Source: Clostridium gelidum (GTDB lineage Bacteria > Bacillota > Clostridia > Clostridiales > Clostridiaceae). Taken from it: 64,000 nucleotides of DNA. The stretch lies in the NCBI RefSeq assembly GCF_019977655.1, contig NZ_AP024849.1, positions 1,266,001-1,330,000 of the forward strand, read 5' to 3'. The position numbers were made by a program, and so were the translations under genes. The notes beneath the pieces are model-generated. The model was not told the DNA's origin. It did not search any database and saw only the letters and a program-made list of their open reading frames with translations. Positions 53,461-62,408 of this stretch are shown one piece after another. How positions within the stretch are numbered: the stretch's first letter is position 1; each line of letters opens with the position of its first letter.

Positions 53461-54531
53461 ATGGGTACAAGAAAAGTTTTATTTGTAGATGATGAAGAAA
53501 ATATTCTAAGCTCCATAAGACGTGGACTAATTGATGAAGACTATGACTGTTTATTTGCTTTAAATGGTATAGATGCCCTTGAAATAATAAAAAATAATTC
53601 AATAAGCGTTATTGTTACAGATATGCGTATGCCCAAAATGGATGGTCTTACACTGTTAAAAGAGGTAAAAAAAATATCTCCTACTACTGTAAGAATAGTT
53701 TTATCAGGATATACTCAATTGCAACAAATACTTGCAACTATAAATCAAGTTGATATATTTAAATTTATAACAAAACCATGGAAGCTGGAAGAAGAATTTA
53801 AAGTTGTAATTGAGCAAGCCCTTCAATATTATACTCTTGTTATGGAAAGCGAAAATTTGAAAAAGGCGCTTGAAAATAAAAATGCTGCATATAAGAATAT
53901 GCTAAAAAATATTGAAGATAGGATAGCATCGGCAAAAAATGAAAGTAATATAATAAAGCAGACAAGCAAGGTTATTTTTGAACATTTATTTAAAATAATT
54001 GATAATGAAATGAATGAGGATAAGACTAAACTTAATTATGAATTTGAAAGAGATTTTTGTAAATTTTATAGTCAAAATATAACCTCTGAAATTGAAGAAT
54101 TAAATGTAGTTAATTTACTTGATAATTTCACATCATCCTTAATAGATTATAATAAACAACTTAAAGTTAAAGAGGACCTTAAATTTCCAGAAAACTATAA
54201 AATTAAAACTAACAAAATAATAGTTGATTGCTTTATGAAGTATATAATTATGTCTATTATAAATTCTAACAATAGTTACACCATGAATATTTATGGTGAT
54301 ATAAAGTATAATCTGGACAAAGAAATAATTGAATTTATATTTGATATAGTGGATTTAAAAAATCAAAAAGTGCCATCAGATAATGATATACATTTTATAG
54401 ATGGAGATAAAATCGATTTTGTAAGTACATTTATGAATGAGTATTTAAAAGTATATAATGGAGCATTTAAAATAAAGAAGATTGATGATAGATTGATAAT
54501 TAAGATTGAATTAATAAAAGATGCAAATTAA
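53461..54531 (+). CDS. Response regulator with a degenerate kinase-like C-terminus
   Basis: The 356-residue protein has a receiver domain (VIVTDMRMPKMDGLTLL, ending FKFITKPWKLEEEFKVVIEQ, as in RpfG-type receivers) and a coiled coil to about residue 165. The C-terminal region of about 190 residues has spacing like a HATPase_c fold (DCFMKYIIMSIINSNNSYTM near the N-box position; FVSTFMNEYLKVYNGAFKIK near the G2 region), but the ATP-binding glycines are absent. That reading is my inference from pattern. It ends the signalling run. Confidence 0.8.
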   Translation: MGTRKVLFVDDEENILSSIRRGLIDEDYDCLFALNGIDALEIIKNNSISVIVTDMRMPKMDGLTLLKEVKKISPTTVRIVLSGYTQLQQILATINQVDIFKFITKPWKLEEEFKVVIEQALQYYTLVMESENLKKALENKNAAYKNMLKNIEDRIASAKNESNIIKQTSKVIFEHLFKIIDNEMNEDKTKLNYEFERDFCKFYSQNITSEIEELNVVNLLDNFTSSLIDYNKQLKVKEDLKFPENYKIKTNKIIVDCFMKYIIMSIINSNNSYTMNIYGDIKYNLDKEIIEFIFDIVDLKNQKVPSDNDIHFIDGDKIDFVSTFMNEYLKVYNGAFKIKKIDDRLIIKIELIKDAN

Positions 54532-54636
54532 AATAAAGAAGAATATATATTTTATATTAAAATTAATTGATGAATATAAATAGTATATCTTTTATATGCT
54601 ATTATTAAAAATAACGTATAAAAGAGGTGTGAGTTT

Positions 54637-55521
54637 TTGTGGGAATTAGAATTATTAGGAACTGATTTATATCATATTATTCATTGTTTTTTTATGTATA
54701 GCTTTTTAGGTTGGGTTATGGAAACTTGTTATGTATCTATTTTGGATAAAAAGTTTATAAATAGAGGCTTTGTAAATGGTCCGGTTTGTACTATTTATGG
54801 ATTTGGGGCTTTAGCTGTTTACTTTATATTAAAACCATTCGAAAATAATATTTTAATATTATTTATTATGGGAATTATAGTTCCGTCTATTTTAGAATAT
54901 TTTACAGGATGGTTAATGGAAGTTATATTTAAAACGACTTGGTGGGATTATAGTAATTATAAGTTCAATATTAAGGGCAGAATTTGTTTATTTAATTCTA
55001 TTATTTGGGGTTTATTAACAGTAGCTTTATTCTTAGTCATTCAACCTTTTGTTAACTTCATTGTTTCTCTTTATCCTGTATCAGTAGGTAAGCCCCTTGC
55101 AATTATAGCAGTAGTAACTTATTTTATAGATTATGGAACAACTAGTTATTATGCAATGGATTTAAAGGTGAAGTTAAACAATATGTCAGATATAATGGAT
55201 GAATTTGTATCCTATGCTCACTTGAGTAAGCTGTATGAAACAAAAGAAGATGTTATGGAATATTTAGAAAAAAGTAAACCAATTGAGCTTATTAATGAAA
55301 TAAAAGAAAAATTAGCAGAATCTATTCAAGTAAATAAAGAAAATTATAAGGAAAAAATTTCGGAAAAATTCATTATATTAAACGATAAGTATGATTCTTT
55401 AAAATCTAAAAGTAATATAATACATAATCGTCTTTTAAAAGCCTTTCCAACGTTAAAAGTAAAAGATAAAGATAAATATGTAGAAGAATTAAAAGCGTAT
55501 ATTTTTAAAAGAAAAAAATAA
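54637..55521 (+). CDS. CmpB-like putative ABC transporter membrane protein (PF06541)
   Basis: The 294-residue protein has five or six membrane helices in its first 180 residues with the family motif MYSFLGWVMETCYVSILDKK, then FINRGFVNGPVCTIYGFG and LEYFTGWLMEVIFKTTWWDY. A charged helical cytoplasmic tail follows (about 190-294). Despite the family name, no ATPase gene is adjacent and the function is not established. It uses a TTG start after AGAGGTG. It lies about 100 bases after the signalling run, so it is likely separate. Confidence 0.85.
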   Translation: MWELELLGTDLYHIIHCFFMYSFLGWVMETCYVSILDKKFINRGFVNGPVCTIYGFGALAVYFILKPFENNILILFIMGIIVPSILEYFTGWLMEVIFKTTWWDYSNYKFNIKGRICLFNSIIWGLLTVALFLVIQPFVNFIVSLYPVSVGKPLAIIAVVTYFIDYGTTSYYAMDLKVKLNNMSDIMDEFVSYAHLSKLYETKEDVMEYLEKSKPIELINEIKEKLAESIQVNKENYKEKISEKFIILNDKYDSLKSKSNIIHNRLLKAFPTLKVKDKDKYVEELKAYIFKRKK

Positions 55522-55763
55522 TATTAAATTATTTATGCACTATAGGAATTAACTTAGTGTTAGCTAAAATCATAACAGAATCAATTCTCTCTTTGTTCAG
55601 TTTTTTAATTCAAAAAAATATGTGTTTGTTCATAATAATAGACATGAAATAAAATAGTAAGAATAAAAAAGGCAAATTGCAGCAACTGACTTATTAATAT
55701 TAGATTACCAATAGCAAAAGTACTTAAAAATATGTGAAATATATTTAGAATATATAAGAGAAA
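55522..55763. other. Intergenic stretch without visible gene
   Basis: AT-rich, with no open frame of note, no ribosome binding site and no obvious repeat before the terminator at 55764. Confidence 0.5.
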
Positions 55764-55810
55764 AAGGATGTTCTAAAGTGGATTAAAACTACTTTAGAAC
55801 ATCCTTTTTA
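55764..55810 (+). terminator. Intrinsic terminator
   Basis: AAGGATGTTCTAAAGT pairs perfectly with ACTTTAGAACATCCTT, followed by TTTTT. The matching A-run on the other side may make it bidirectional. Confidence 0.9.
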
Positions 55811-55862
55811 TATCTAATGATTTTAAGGGAAAGTGTCAATAGATCCTACTATAGAGAAATAA

Positions 55863-55909
55863 TATTTCGTGAAAAAAATATTGACGAAATAAACATGTCG
55901 TATTATTAT
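55863..55909 (+). promoter_or_regulatory. rpiA operon promoter with an inverted-repeat operator
   Basis: TTGACG (55881-55886) and TATTAT (55904-55909) are 17 bases apart. TATTTCGT (55863-55870) and ACGAAATA (55884-55891) form a perfect 8-bp inverted repeat with a 13-base gap that overlaps the -35 box. An RpiR-family regulator is encoded two genes downstream and is the likely ligand-controlled binder. Confidence 0.65.
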
Positions 55910-55993
55910 AAAAATAGAGTATACAATAGTATTGTTATTAATCAAAGAATAAATTAGTTTGTTATGTAAATACATATAAGGAGGTGCTGCATT

Positions 55994-56674
55994 ATGAATG
56001 ATAACGATTTAAAAAAAAGTTGTGCTAAAGAAGCTATGAAATACATAAAAGATGGCATGATAATAGGTCTTGGCGGAGGTAGAAGTATAGCATATTTAAT
56101 AGAACATATAAATGAAGATAAAAATATTAAAGTTAAGATAGTTACACCTTCAACAAAAACAAAGTTTCTTTGCATAGAAAATGGATTAGAAGTTATGCAC
56201 ACTTGTTCTGTGGATAAAGTGGATGTAGCTTTTGATGGCTGTGATCAAGTTGATGAAAATTTAAATGCATTAAAAAGTGGTGGTGGAATTCATACTAAAG
56301 AAAAACTAATTGCTAGTATGGCTGAAGAATATATTCTTCTTGTAGACGAAGCTAAAGTTGAAAAATCATTAACGTTTAAAGCTCCAGTTGTCCTTGAAAT
56401 TTTAGAGGATTCATTAAAGTATGTTGAAAAAAAAGTATTAGAATTAGGTGGAAAGCCAGTAGTTAGAAGCAGTGATATAAAAGATGGGTTTACTATAAGC
56501 GATAATGGAAACTTACTGATGAATGTAAATTTCAGTGATGTTAAGGATATTTATGAACTTAATAACAGTTTAATAAATATTTGTGGAGTTATAGAAACAT
56601 CTCTGTTTACGAGTGTTATCACTAAAGCAATTATTGCTGGTGAAAAAGGTATTAGAGTAATTTCTAAAAGATAA
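55994..56674 (+). CDS. rpiA: Ribose-5-phosphate isomerase A
   Basis: The 226-residue enzyme interconverts ribose 5-phosphate and ribulose 5-phosphate. The RpiA pattern is present: GMIIGLGGGRSIAYLIEHI near the N-terminus, VAFDGCDQVDENLNALKSGG with the catalytic Asp region, then GGIHTKEKLIASMAEEYIL with the catalytic Glu-Lys. The phosphate loop reads GLGGGRS where most RpiA proteins have GxGTGST, so a modified substrate is conceivable. AAGGAGG precedes the ATG. It heads a sugar-phosphate operon with RpiR. Confidence 0.85.
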   Translation: MNDNDLKKSCAKEAMKYIKDGMIIGLGGGRSIAYLIEHINEDKNIKVKIVTPSTKTKFLCIENGLEVMHTCSVDKVDVAFDGCDQVDENLNALKSGGGIHTKEKLIASMAEEYILLVDEAKVEKSLTFKAPVVLEILEDSLKYVEKKVLELGGKPVVRSSDIKDGFTISDNGNLLMNVNFSDVKDIYELNNSLINICGVIETSLFTSVITKAIIAGEKGIRVISKR

Positions 56675-56739
56675 ACTATATATATTAAATAAATAACTTG
56701 AAGCTGTAGAAAATAAAATATAAGTATGAGGTGAAAGAT

Positions 56740-57708
56740 ATGGATAAAATAAATTGGGCAATACTAGGTCCAGGAACAGTTGCAGTAGACTTTGCAAAGG
56801 CTATATCAGAAGTTAATGGAAGTATATATGCAGTAGGCGCAAGAAGTCTTGAAAAGGCAGAATATTTTTCTAGTAATTATAATGTTGAAAAAGTTTATGG
56901 AGATTACAATGAAATGCTAAAGGATGAGAAAATTGATGTAGTTTATATATCAACTCCTCATTCTAATCATTATGAGTATATAATGGAAAGCCTTAAAAAC
57001 AATAAGCATGTGCTTTGTGAAAAAGCTATTACTGTAAATGGTAATCAATTAAGTGAAATAGTTAGTTTGGCAAAAGAAAAAAACTTAATTGTTGCAGAAG
57101 CTATGACTATTTATCATATGCCATTATATAAAAAGTTACGTCAACTTGTTGATGACGGAAAACTTGGTAAGATAAAAATGATTCAAGTTAATTTTGGAAG
57201 TCTTAAAGAATATGATGTTACAAATAGATTCTTTAGTCCAGATTTAGCAGGAGGTGCGTTACTTGATATAGGTACATATGCTTTATCATTTACGAGATAT
57301 TTCCTTTCAAGTCAACCAAAAGAAATTTTAACTACAGTAAAAAAATTTGAGACTGGAGTAGATGAACAATCTGGTATAATACTTAAAAATCAAGATGATG
57401 AAATGGCAGTAATTTCACTAACTATGAGAGCAAAACAACCAAAGAAGGGTATTGTATGCGGAGAATTAGCGTATATAACTGTGGGGAATTTTCCAAGGGC
57501 AGATACTGCTACTATTACTTACCCAGACGGAAAAATAGAAGTTATAGAAGAAGGTGATACTTCAAAAGCCTTAATTTATGAAGTTGAAGATATGAATAAT
57601 TGCATTATGAAGAAAAGTAGCAATGATACATTAGGTTTATCTGTTGATGTAATGACTATAATGGATGAAGTTAGAAAACAATGGGGATTAAAATACTCTT
57701 TTGAGTAG
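56740..57708 (+). CDS. Gfo/Idh/MocA-family NAD(P)-dependent oxidoreductase
   Basis: The 322-residue enzyme has an N-terminal Rossmann fold (WAILGPGTVAVDFAKAI) and the family motif VLCEKAITVN with the conserved Glu-Lys (about residues 91-92). The C-terminal alpha/beta domain contains DLAGGALLDIGTYALSF. It oxidises or reduces a sugar, inositol or related ring compound. The ATG at 56740 fits GAGGTG; a GTG nine bases upstream is an alternative. It follows rpiA by 65 bases and precedes the RpiR regulator, so it belongs to the same pathway. Confidence 0.9.
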   Translation: MDKINWAILGPGTVAVDFAKAISEVNGSIYAVGARSLEKAEYFSSNYNVEKVYGDYNEMLKDEKIDVVYISTPHSNHYEYIMESLKNNKHVLCEKAITVNGNQLSEIVSLAKEKNLIVAEAMTIYHMPLYKKLRQLVDDGKLGKIKMIQVNFGSLKEYDVTNRFFSPDLAGGALLDIGTYALSFTRYFLSSQPKEILTTVKKFETGVDEQSGIILKNQDDEMAVISLTMRAKQPKKGIVCGELAYITVGNFPRADTATITYPDGKIEVIEEGDTSKALIYEVEDMNNCIMKKSSNDTLGLSVDVMTIMDEVRKQWGLKYSFE

Positions 57709-57738
57709 CCACTTTGTTGTTAAAGGAGTAATTAACAG

Positions 57739-58590
57739 GTGAAAGATATAGAGAAAAATGTATTAGATAAGATTTTATGTATTTATAAAAATTTGTATGA
57801 AGCAGAAAAAAAAATTGCTGATTATGTTATCAATAATAAGGAAAAGGTCATTGAAATGACAGTTTCTGAACTAGCAACTCAAAGTAATGTAAGTGAAGCT
57901 ACCATAGTTAGGTTTTGCAAAAAATGTGATTTCAAAGGGTTCCACGATTTAAAGATAAATATTGCTAAGGAAATGGTAAATTCAAAGAATGATAAGGTAT
58001 CTAATGAATTAGATTCTAATAATATAGCACAATCGCTTCAAAATATATTAGCAAATAAAATTGAAGAATTGAAACAAACTATATCAATGATCAATGAAGA
58101 TGATATTAAAAACATATTAGATGCAATTAAAAATGCAAGGATTGTGCAATTTGCAGCAGTTGGAAATACGATACCTGTAGCAATGGATGGAACCTATAAA
58201 TTTAATCAATTAGGAATAGCATCTGTTACAAACACCATATGGGAAACTCAACTTGCATTTGCATATACCTTAACTAATGAAGATGTAGTTATAGTAATAT
58301 CTAATTCTGGATCTTCAAAGAAACTTGTGACCCTACTAGAGATTGCAAATGAAAGACATGCTACTACTATTTCTATAACAAATCATGAAAATTCTCCAGT
58401 GGCGAATGAAAGTAAGTATCACATAAATACAGCCACAAGGGAAAAATTATTTTTAGATGAATTTAGCTTTTCAAGAGTTTCTGCTATGGTTGTTATAGAA
58501 GCTTTATATTTACTTTTAACAAGAGATAAAAAAGATGCTTATAGTTGGATTAGTGAGCATGAACAATCTATTGCAGATGATAAGCTTTAA
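57739..58590 (+). CDS. MurR/RpiR-family transcriptional regulator (HTH-SIS)
   Basis: The 283-residue regulator has an N-terminal RpiR helix-turn-helix (about 15-75; VIEMTVSELATQSNVSEATI, VRFCKKCDFKGFHDLKINIA) and a C-terminal SIS sugar-isomerase domain (about 120-250; AAVGNTIPVAMDGTYKFNQL, VVIVISNSGSSKKLV) that binds a phosphosugar. GTG start with AAAGGAG upstream at rather long spacing. It probably controls this operon through the inverted repeat at 55863-55891. Confidence 0.93.
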   Translation: MKDIEKNVLDKILCIYKNLYEAEKKIADYVINNKEKVIEMTVSELATQSNVSEATIVRFCKKCDFKGFHDLKINIAKEMVNSKNDKVSNELDSNNIAQSLQNILANKIEELKQTISMINEDDIKNILDAIKNARIVQFAAVGNTIPVAMDGTYKFNQLGIASVTNTIWETQLAFAYTLTNEDVVIVISNSGSSKKLVTLLEIANERHATTISITNHENSPVANESKYHINTATREKLFLDEFSFSRVSAMVVIEALYLLLTRDKKDAYSWISEHEQSIADDKL

Positions 58591-58662
58591 AATTATGAAA
58601 AATAAGTAAAACCAATTAGTTAAGTGGATTTTATATGAAATAGAATTGAGAGGATGATAAAA

Positions 58663-59583
58663 ATGAAAAATATAAATATGGGGAATAGTGGAATTGAAGC
58701 TTCAGAAATTGGACTTGGATGCATGAGAATGGCAGAACTTGAAAAGAGTGATGCAGAAAAGGTAATTAAAACTTCACTAGATGAAGGAATTAATTTTTTT
58801 GACCATGCTGATATATATGGAAGAGGAAAGTCAGAAGAGGTTTTTGCAGATGCAATTAATATGAATCCAACTATAAGAGAAAAAATGATTATTCAAACAA
58901 AATGTGCCATAGTGCCTGGAGTAATGTATGATTTTTCAAAAGAACATATTTTAAATTCAGTAGATAAAAGTTTAAAAAGATTAAATACAGATTATGTGGA
59001 TACATTACTTTTACATCGTCCAGATACACTTATGGAACCAGAAGAAGTTGCAGAAGCTTTTTCTAAATTATATAAAGAGGGCAAAGTCAAAAAGTTTGGT
59101 GTAAGTAATCATAGTCCAATGCAAATTGAATTGCTAAATAAATATTTAGACAATAAAATAATTATCAATCAATTGCAATTTGGTATAATGCATACTGGAA
59201 TGATAGATTCTGGATTAAATGTGAATATGAAAATAGATCCTTCAATAGATAGAGCTGGAAGTATATTAGAATATTGCCGTCTTAAGGATATAACAATTCA
59301 AGCCTGGTCTCCTTATCAATATGGATTCTTTGAAGGGGTATTTTTAGATAATGATAAATTCCCAGAATTAAATAAGAAAATAAATGAAATTGCTGAGAAT
59401 AAGGGAGTAACTAATAATACAATAGCAACTGCATGGATATTAAGACATCCAGCAAAAATCCAAACAATAGTAGGTACAATGAACTCAAATCGTCTTAAGG
59501 AAATATGCAAAGCATCAGATGTAGAGTTAACAAGACAAGAATGGTATGAGATATACTTAGCAGCAGGTAATAAGTTGCCATAA
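58663..59583 (+). CDS. Aldo/keto reductase
   Basis: The 306-residue TIM-barrel oxidoreductase is of the YdhF-like subgroup. The catalytic tetrad is visible as Asp and Tyr in NFFDHADIYG, Lys in IIQTKCAI and His in LLLHRPDTL. The NADPH-binding end is IQTIVGTMNSNRLKEICKA. I chose the ATG at 58663 because AGAGG lies nine bases before it; the ATG at 58654 is almost on top of that site. It closes the rpiA operon and may reduce the sugar-derived aldehyde handled there. Confidence 0.93.
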   Translation: MKNINMGNSGIEASEIGLGCMRMAELEKSDAEKVIKTSLDEGINFFDHADIYGRGKSEEVFADAINMNPTIREKMIIQTKCAIVPGVMYDFSKEHILNSVDKSLKRLNTDYVDTLLLHRPDTLMEPEEVAEAFSKLYKEGKVKKFGVSNHSPMQIELLNKYLDNKIIINQLQFGIMHTGMIDSGLNVNMKIDPSIDRAGSILEYCRLKDITIQAWSPYQYGFFEGVFLDNDKFPELNKKINEIAENKGVTNNTIATAWILRHPAKIQTIVGTMNSNRLKEICKASDVELTRQEWYEIYLAAGNKLP

Positions 59584-59599
59584 ATGTAAGTAAAGAAAT

Positions 59600-59652
59600 A
59601 ATAAGCTATCATAAAGTGGAATCAAATTCTATTTTATGATAGCTTATTTTAT
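59600..59652 (+). terminator. Intrinsic terminator of the rpiA operon
   Basis: AATAAGCTATCATAAA pairs perfectly with TTTATGATAGCTTATT, followed by TTATT. Confidence 0.9.
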
Positions 59653-59788
59653 TGTAATTATATATTGCATAATAGGAGTTAGCTAATTATTAAAAATAAA
59701 ATATTATAGAAATCATAATGTATAATATTAGAAATAAGGGAATTAATTTTAAAAATATACAAACAAATTAAAAAAGTTGTAATGGAAT

Positions 59789-59821
59789 GTAAGAAACAAC
59801 GTATTAACATATGTAAGCAAC
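59789..59821 (+). promoter_or_regulatory. Short direct repeat upstream of the second ECF sigma gene
   Basis: TGTAAGAAAC (59789-59798) and TGTAAGCAAC (59812-59821) are repeated 23 bases apart, about 45 to 75 bases before the start codon, where an autoregulated ECF promoter would lie. The -35 and -10 elements themselves cannot be assigned. Confidence 0.35.
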
Positions 59822-59863
59822 TTAGCTAAGTAAATAAGATTGCAAGAGGAGGAGATTAATAAG

Positions 59864-60430
59864 GTGGAACCAGTTACCGTTGTGGATTTTTCACACCAAA
59901 ATGAAAAAATACATGAGAATATAGATAAAAGGGAAGAGTTTACAGAAATTTTTCAGCTTTATTATAAGAGAGTGTATAACTATACCTATTATAGAGTTAA
60001 TTCACAGGAAGCAGCTGAAGATTTGACTAGTAATATATTTGAAAAAATTATAGTAAGATTCAATACTTATGAAAATGAAAAATCAAAATTTGAAGTTTGG
60101 ATGTTTACTATTGCTAGAAACACTATAAATGATTATTTTAGAAAACAAAAAAGATATAAAATTATATCAATTGATAGTATTCTTGATTTAATGTCAAGGG
60201 ACAAAGGTCCAGAAGACTTAATGATTAATAAAGAAAGAAATAATAAATTATTAGATGCACTAAATGTTTTAGATGCAAAGGAACGGAATATTATTGCATA
60301 TAAATTTGGTGGGGATCTTAAAAATACAGAAATTGCAAAAATATTAAATATTAGTGAAAGTAATGTAGGAGTAAAGCTCCACCGGATTATGAAAAGATTA
60401 AAAATTGAAATGGAAAAGGAGGCTAAATAA
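59864..60430 (+). CDS. ECF-type RNA polymerase sigma factor
   Basis: The 188-residue protein has sigma region 2 (FQLYYKRVYNYTYYRVNSQE, AAEDLTSNIFEKI, WMFTIARNTINDYFRK) and region 4 (LDAKERNIIAYKFGGDLKNT, EIAKILNISESNVGVKLHRI). The GTG at 59864 is preferred because GAGGAGGAG precedes it; a TTG at 59840 lies upstream of that site. It is immediately followed, with no gap, by its membrane partner at 60431. It has no evident link to the upstream sugar operon. Confidence 0.93.
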   Translation: MEPVTVVDFSHQNEKIHENIDKREEFTEIFQLYYKRVYNYTYYRVNSQEAAEDLTSNIFEKIIVRFNTYENEKSKFEVWMFTIARNTINDYFRKQKRYKIISIDSILDLMSRDKGPEDLMINKERNNKLLDALNVLDAKERNIIAYKFGGDLKNTEIAKILNISESNVGVKLHRIMKRLKIEMEKEAK

Positions 60431-61360
60431 ATGAAAGAAATTAAATTTCAAGGGAAAAGAGAAGATTTTATAGAAGGTATAGATGATGAATTTCAAGATT
60501 TAGCTAGACAATTAAGTAATATGGATTTTAGTAAAGAAAGTAATAAAAATTCTGTGTTAAGTACCAATTTAAAAAATCTCAATAATGAAGGAGATAGTAA
60601 TATGAAAAAAATAAACAAAATAAAGAAAACAGGTATCGCAGCAGCATCATTATTAATTGCATCAACATTATTTGCGCAAACAACTTTTGCACAAGTTGCA
60701 GTAAACAAAATTATTAAAACAATATCTTTAGGACATATAACAATGGTACAAGAAGAGGATGATGAACTTAAGGAAGTTGAGTTGCCAGATTCACTTAAAG
60801 GAAATGTTCTTGATAAAAATAAAAATCCTCTTGAAAAAATAACAAAGAATATTTATGCACAAGGTATATACACAAAGGATGGAGAAAAAATTTACAAAAT
60901 TGATTTCGAAAATGGAACAATTGTAACAGAAGAACAAGCTAAACAAATTGAAGAGAAAGCAAAAGAGAATACGTTATGTGTTTCAGATAGCAGTACATTA
61001 AATCAATACACTTGCTTTGATGTTAAATTGCCTTCATATTTACCTAATGGATATACATTTGATAGAGCAGAATTTACTAAGGACGAATCAGGTAATGTAA
61101 AAGATAGCAAATATGCAGAATTATATTTTAAAAATCAAAAAACAGGAAAGGAAATATATATGCAAGAAAGATTTGCATGTGAAGAAACTAGGGCAGAAGG
61201 AGGTTCAGATGATATTGAGAAAATTAATATTAATGGTGTAGATGCTATATTATCAGACGGTAAGAATATTGATTGGGAAGCTAATAACACTGTATATAAT
61301 TTAGTTGGTAAAAACATTGGTAAAGATGAAGCTATAAAAGTTGCTGAATCAATTAAATAA
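60431..61360 (+). CDS. Membrane anti-sigma-like protein with DUF4367-type domain
   Basis: The 309-residue protein starts directly after the sigma stop. An N-terminal cytoplasmic part of about 57 residues could bind sigma. It is followed by a strongly signal-like hydrophobic segment (GIAAASLLIASTLFAQTTF) and an extracytoplasmic domain with LPSYLPNGYTFDRAEF, a hallmark of DUF4367/RsgI-like anti-sigma proteins. An internal ATG at 60602, preceded by AAGGAG, falls exactly before the hydrophobic segment and could give a shorter secreted form. Confidence 0.8.
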   Translation: MKEIKFQGKREDFIEGIDDEFQDLARQLSNMDFSKESNKNSVLSTNLKNLNNEGDSNMKKINKIKKTGIAAASLLIASTLFAQTTFAQVAVNKIIKTISLGHITMVQEEDDELKEVELPDSLKGNVLDKNKNPLEKITKNIYAQGIYTKDGEKIYKIDFENGTIVTEEQAKQIEEKAKENTLCVSDSSTLNQYTCFDVKLPSYLPNGYTFDRAEFTKDESGNVKDSKYAELYFKNQKTGKEIYMQERFACEETRAEGGSDDIEKININGVDAILSDGKNIDWEANNTVYNLVGKNIGKDEAIKVAESIK

Positions 61361-61427
61361 GGAGAAATTTAGTTAGCCAAATAAAAGGTATACACATTAT
61401 AAAATACATGAAAATGTACATTTAAGA

Positions 61428-61472
61428 GGTCTGTAGATCCTAGTAAGATATAGGATTTACAGACTTATTTTT
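61428..61472 (+). terminator. Intrinsic terminator of the second ECF operon
   Basis: GTCTGTAGATCCTA pairs with TAGGATTTACAGAC, followed by TTATTTTTA. It is similar in sequence to 48486-48528. Confidence 0.85.
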
Positions 61473-61603
61473 AATTGTTCTTTAACACTTAATTTCAGGT
61501 GTTTGTAAATAATGGAATACTTTTATTATAAGTTTTGGCTAATAATTTCTCATGGGAATTTTTTGAGATTTATAACAATTATAAATTATGGAGGTATATA
61601 ATT

Positions 61604-62287
61604 TTGAAGAAGTTATTTGTAACACTATTACCACTGTTAATAGTAGCAATAGTACTTTATGTTATATTTAAACCTAATCCAATGGACAAGAGTATGACTT
61701 ATAATAGTAATGAAAAGTCCGGTGATTGCCTAATTTTAGTAAATAAGAGTAATACATTACCTAATGATTACATACCTAAAAATTTGATAATGCCTAATGT
61801 TAAATTTGCATCATGTGCATCAAATGAGGAAAAAATGATGCAGGGTGAAGCGGCTAAAGCATTGGAAGAATTATTTAAGAGTGCTAGTAAGGAAAAGATA
61901 AACTTATATGGGTTATCAGCTTATAGATCTTATGAAACACAGAAACAAGTTTATGATAAAAGAGTAAAAACAGTAGGTAAAAAACAAGCTGATAAATATG
62001 TAGCACAACCTGGAGCTAGTGAGCATCAAACTGGACTTGCAATTGATGTAACTAATGGAGATGGTGCCAAAGATAAATTAAAAGTAGACTTTGGACAAAC
62101 TAAAGAAGGAAAGTGGTTGAAATCCAATGCTCAAAATCTTGGATTTATTATGAGATATCCTATGGAAAAAGAAAATATAACGGGGTATAGTTATGAATCT
62201 TGGCATATCCGCTATGTTGGAGCAGATGTAGCTAAGAAAATATATAATAAGCATATGGTGTTAGAAGAATATTTAAAAAATAAATAA
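61604..62287 (+). CDS. VanY-type D-alanyl-D-alanine carboxypeptidase
   Basis: The 227-residue protein uses the TTG at 61604 after GGAGGT; the frame extends upstream without signals. It has an N-terminal membrane anchor (about residues 2-22) and an extracytoplasmic peptidase M15 domain with the zinc-site motifs LSAYRSYETQKQVYDKR, SEHQTGLAIDVTNG and ESWHIRYVG. It removes the terminal D-Ala from peptidoglycan stem peptides. It lies between two ECF sigma/anti-sigma pairs, which suggests control by envelope stress. A decayed partial copy lies at 63903-64000. Confidence 0.93.
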   Translation: MKKLFVTLLPLLIVAIVLYVIFKPNPMDKSMTYNSNEKSGDCLILVNKSNTLPNDYIPKNLIMPNVKFASCASNEEKMMQGEAAKALEELFKSASKEKINLYGLSAYRSYETQKQVYDKRVKTVGKKQADKYVAQPGASEHQTGLAIDVTNGDGAKDKLKVDFGQTKEGKWLKSNAQNLGFIMRYPMEKENITGYSYESWHIRYVGADVAKKIYNKHMVLEEYLKNK

Positions 62288-62408
62288 GATGAATTCATGT
62301 GCTTAAATAATTTTAAAATAAATTTTTATTATAAATGAACCAATTGATAAGTTAAAGGCTCTTATATATAGATGCATCTAAAAAAGCTTTAGAGAAGGAG
62401 AAATTAAG

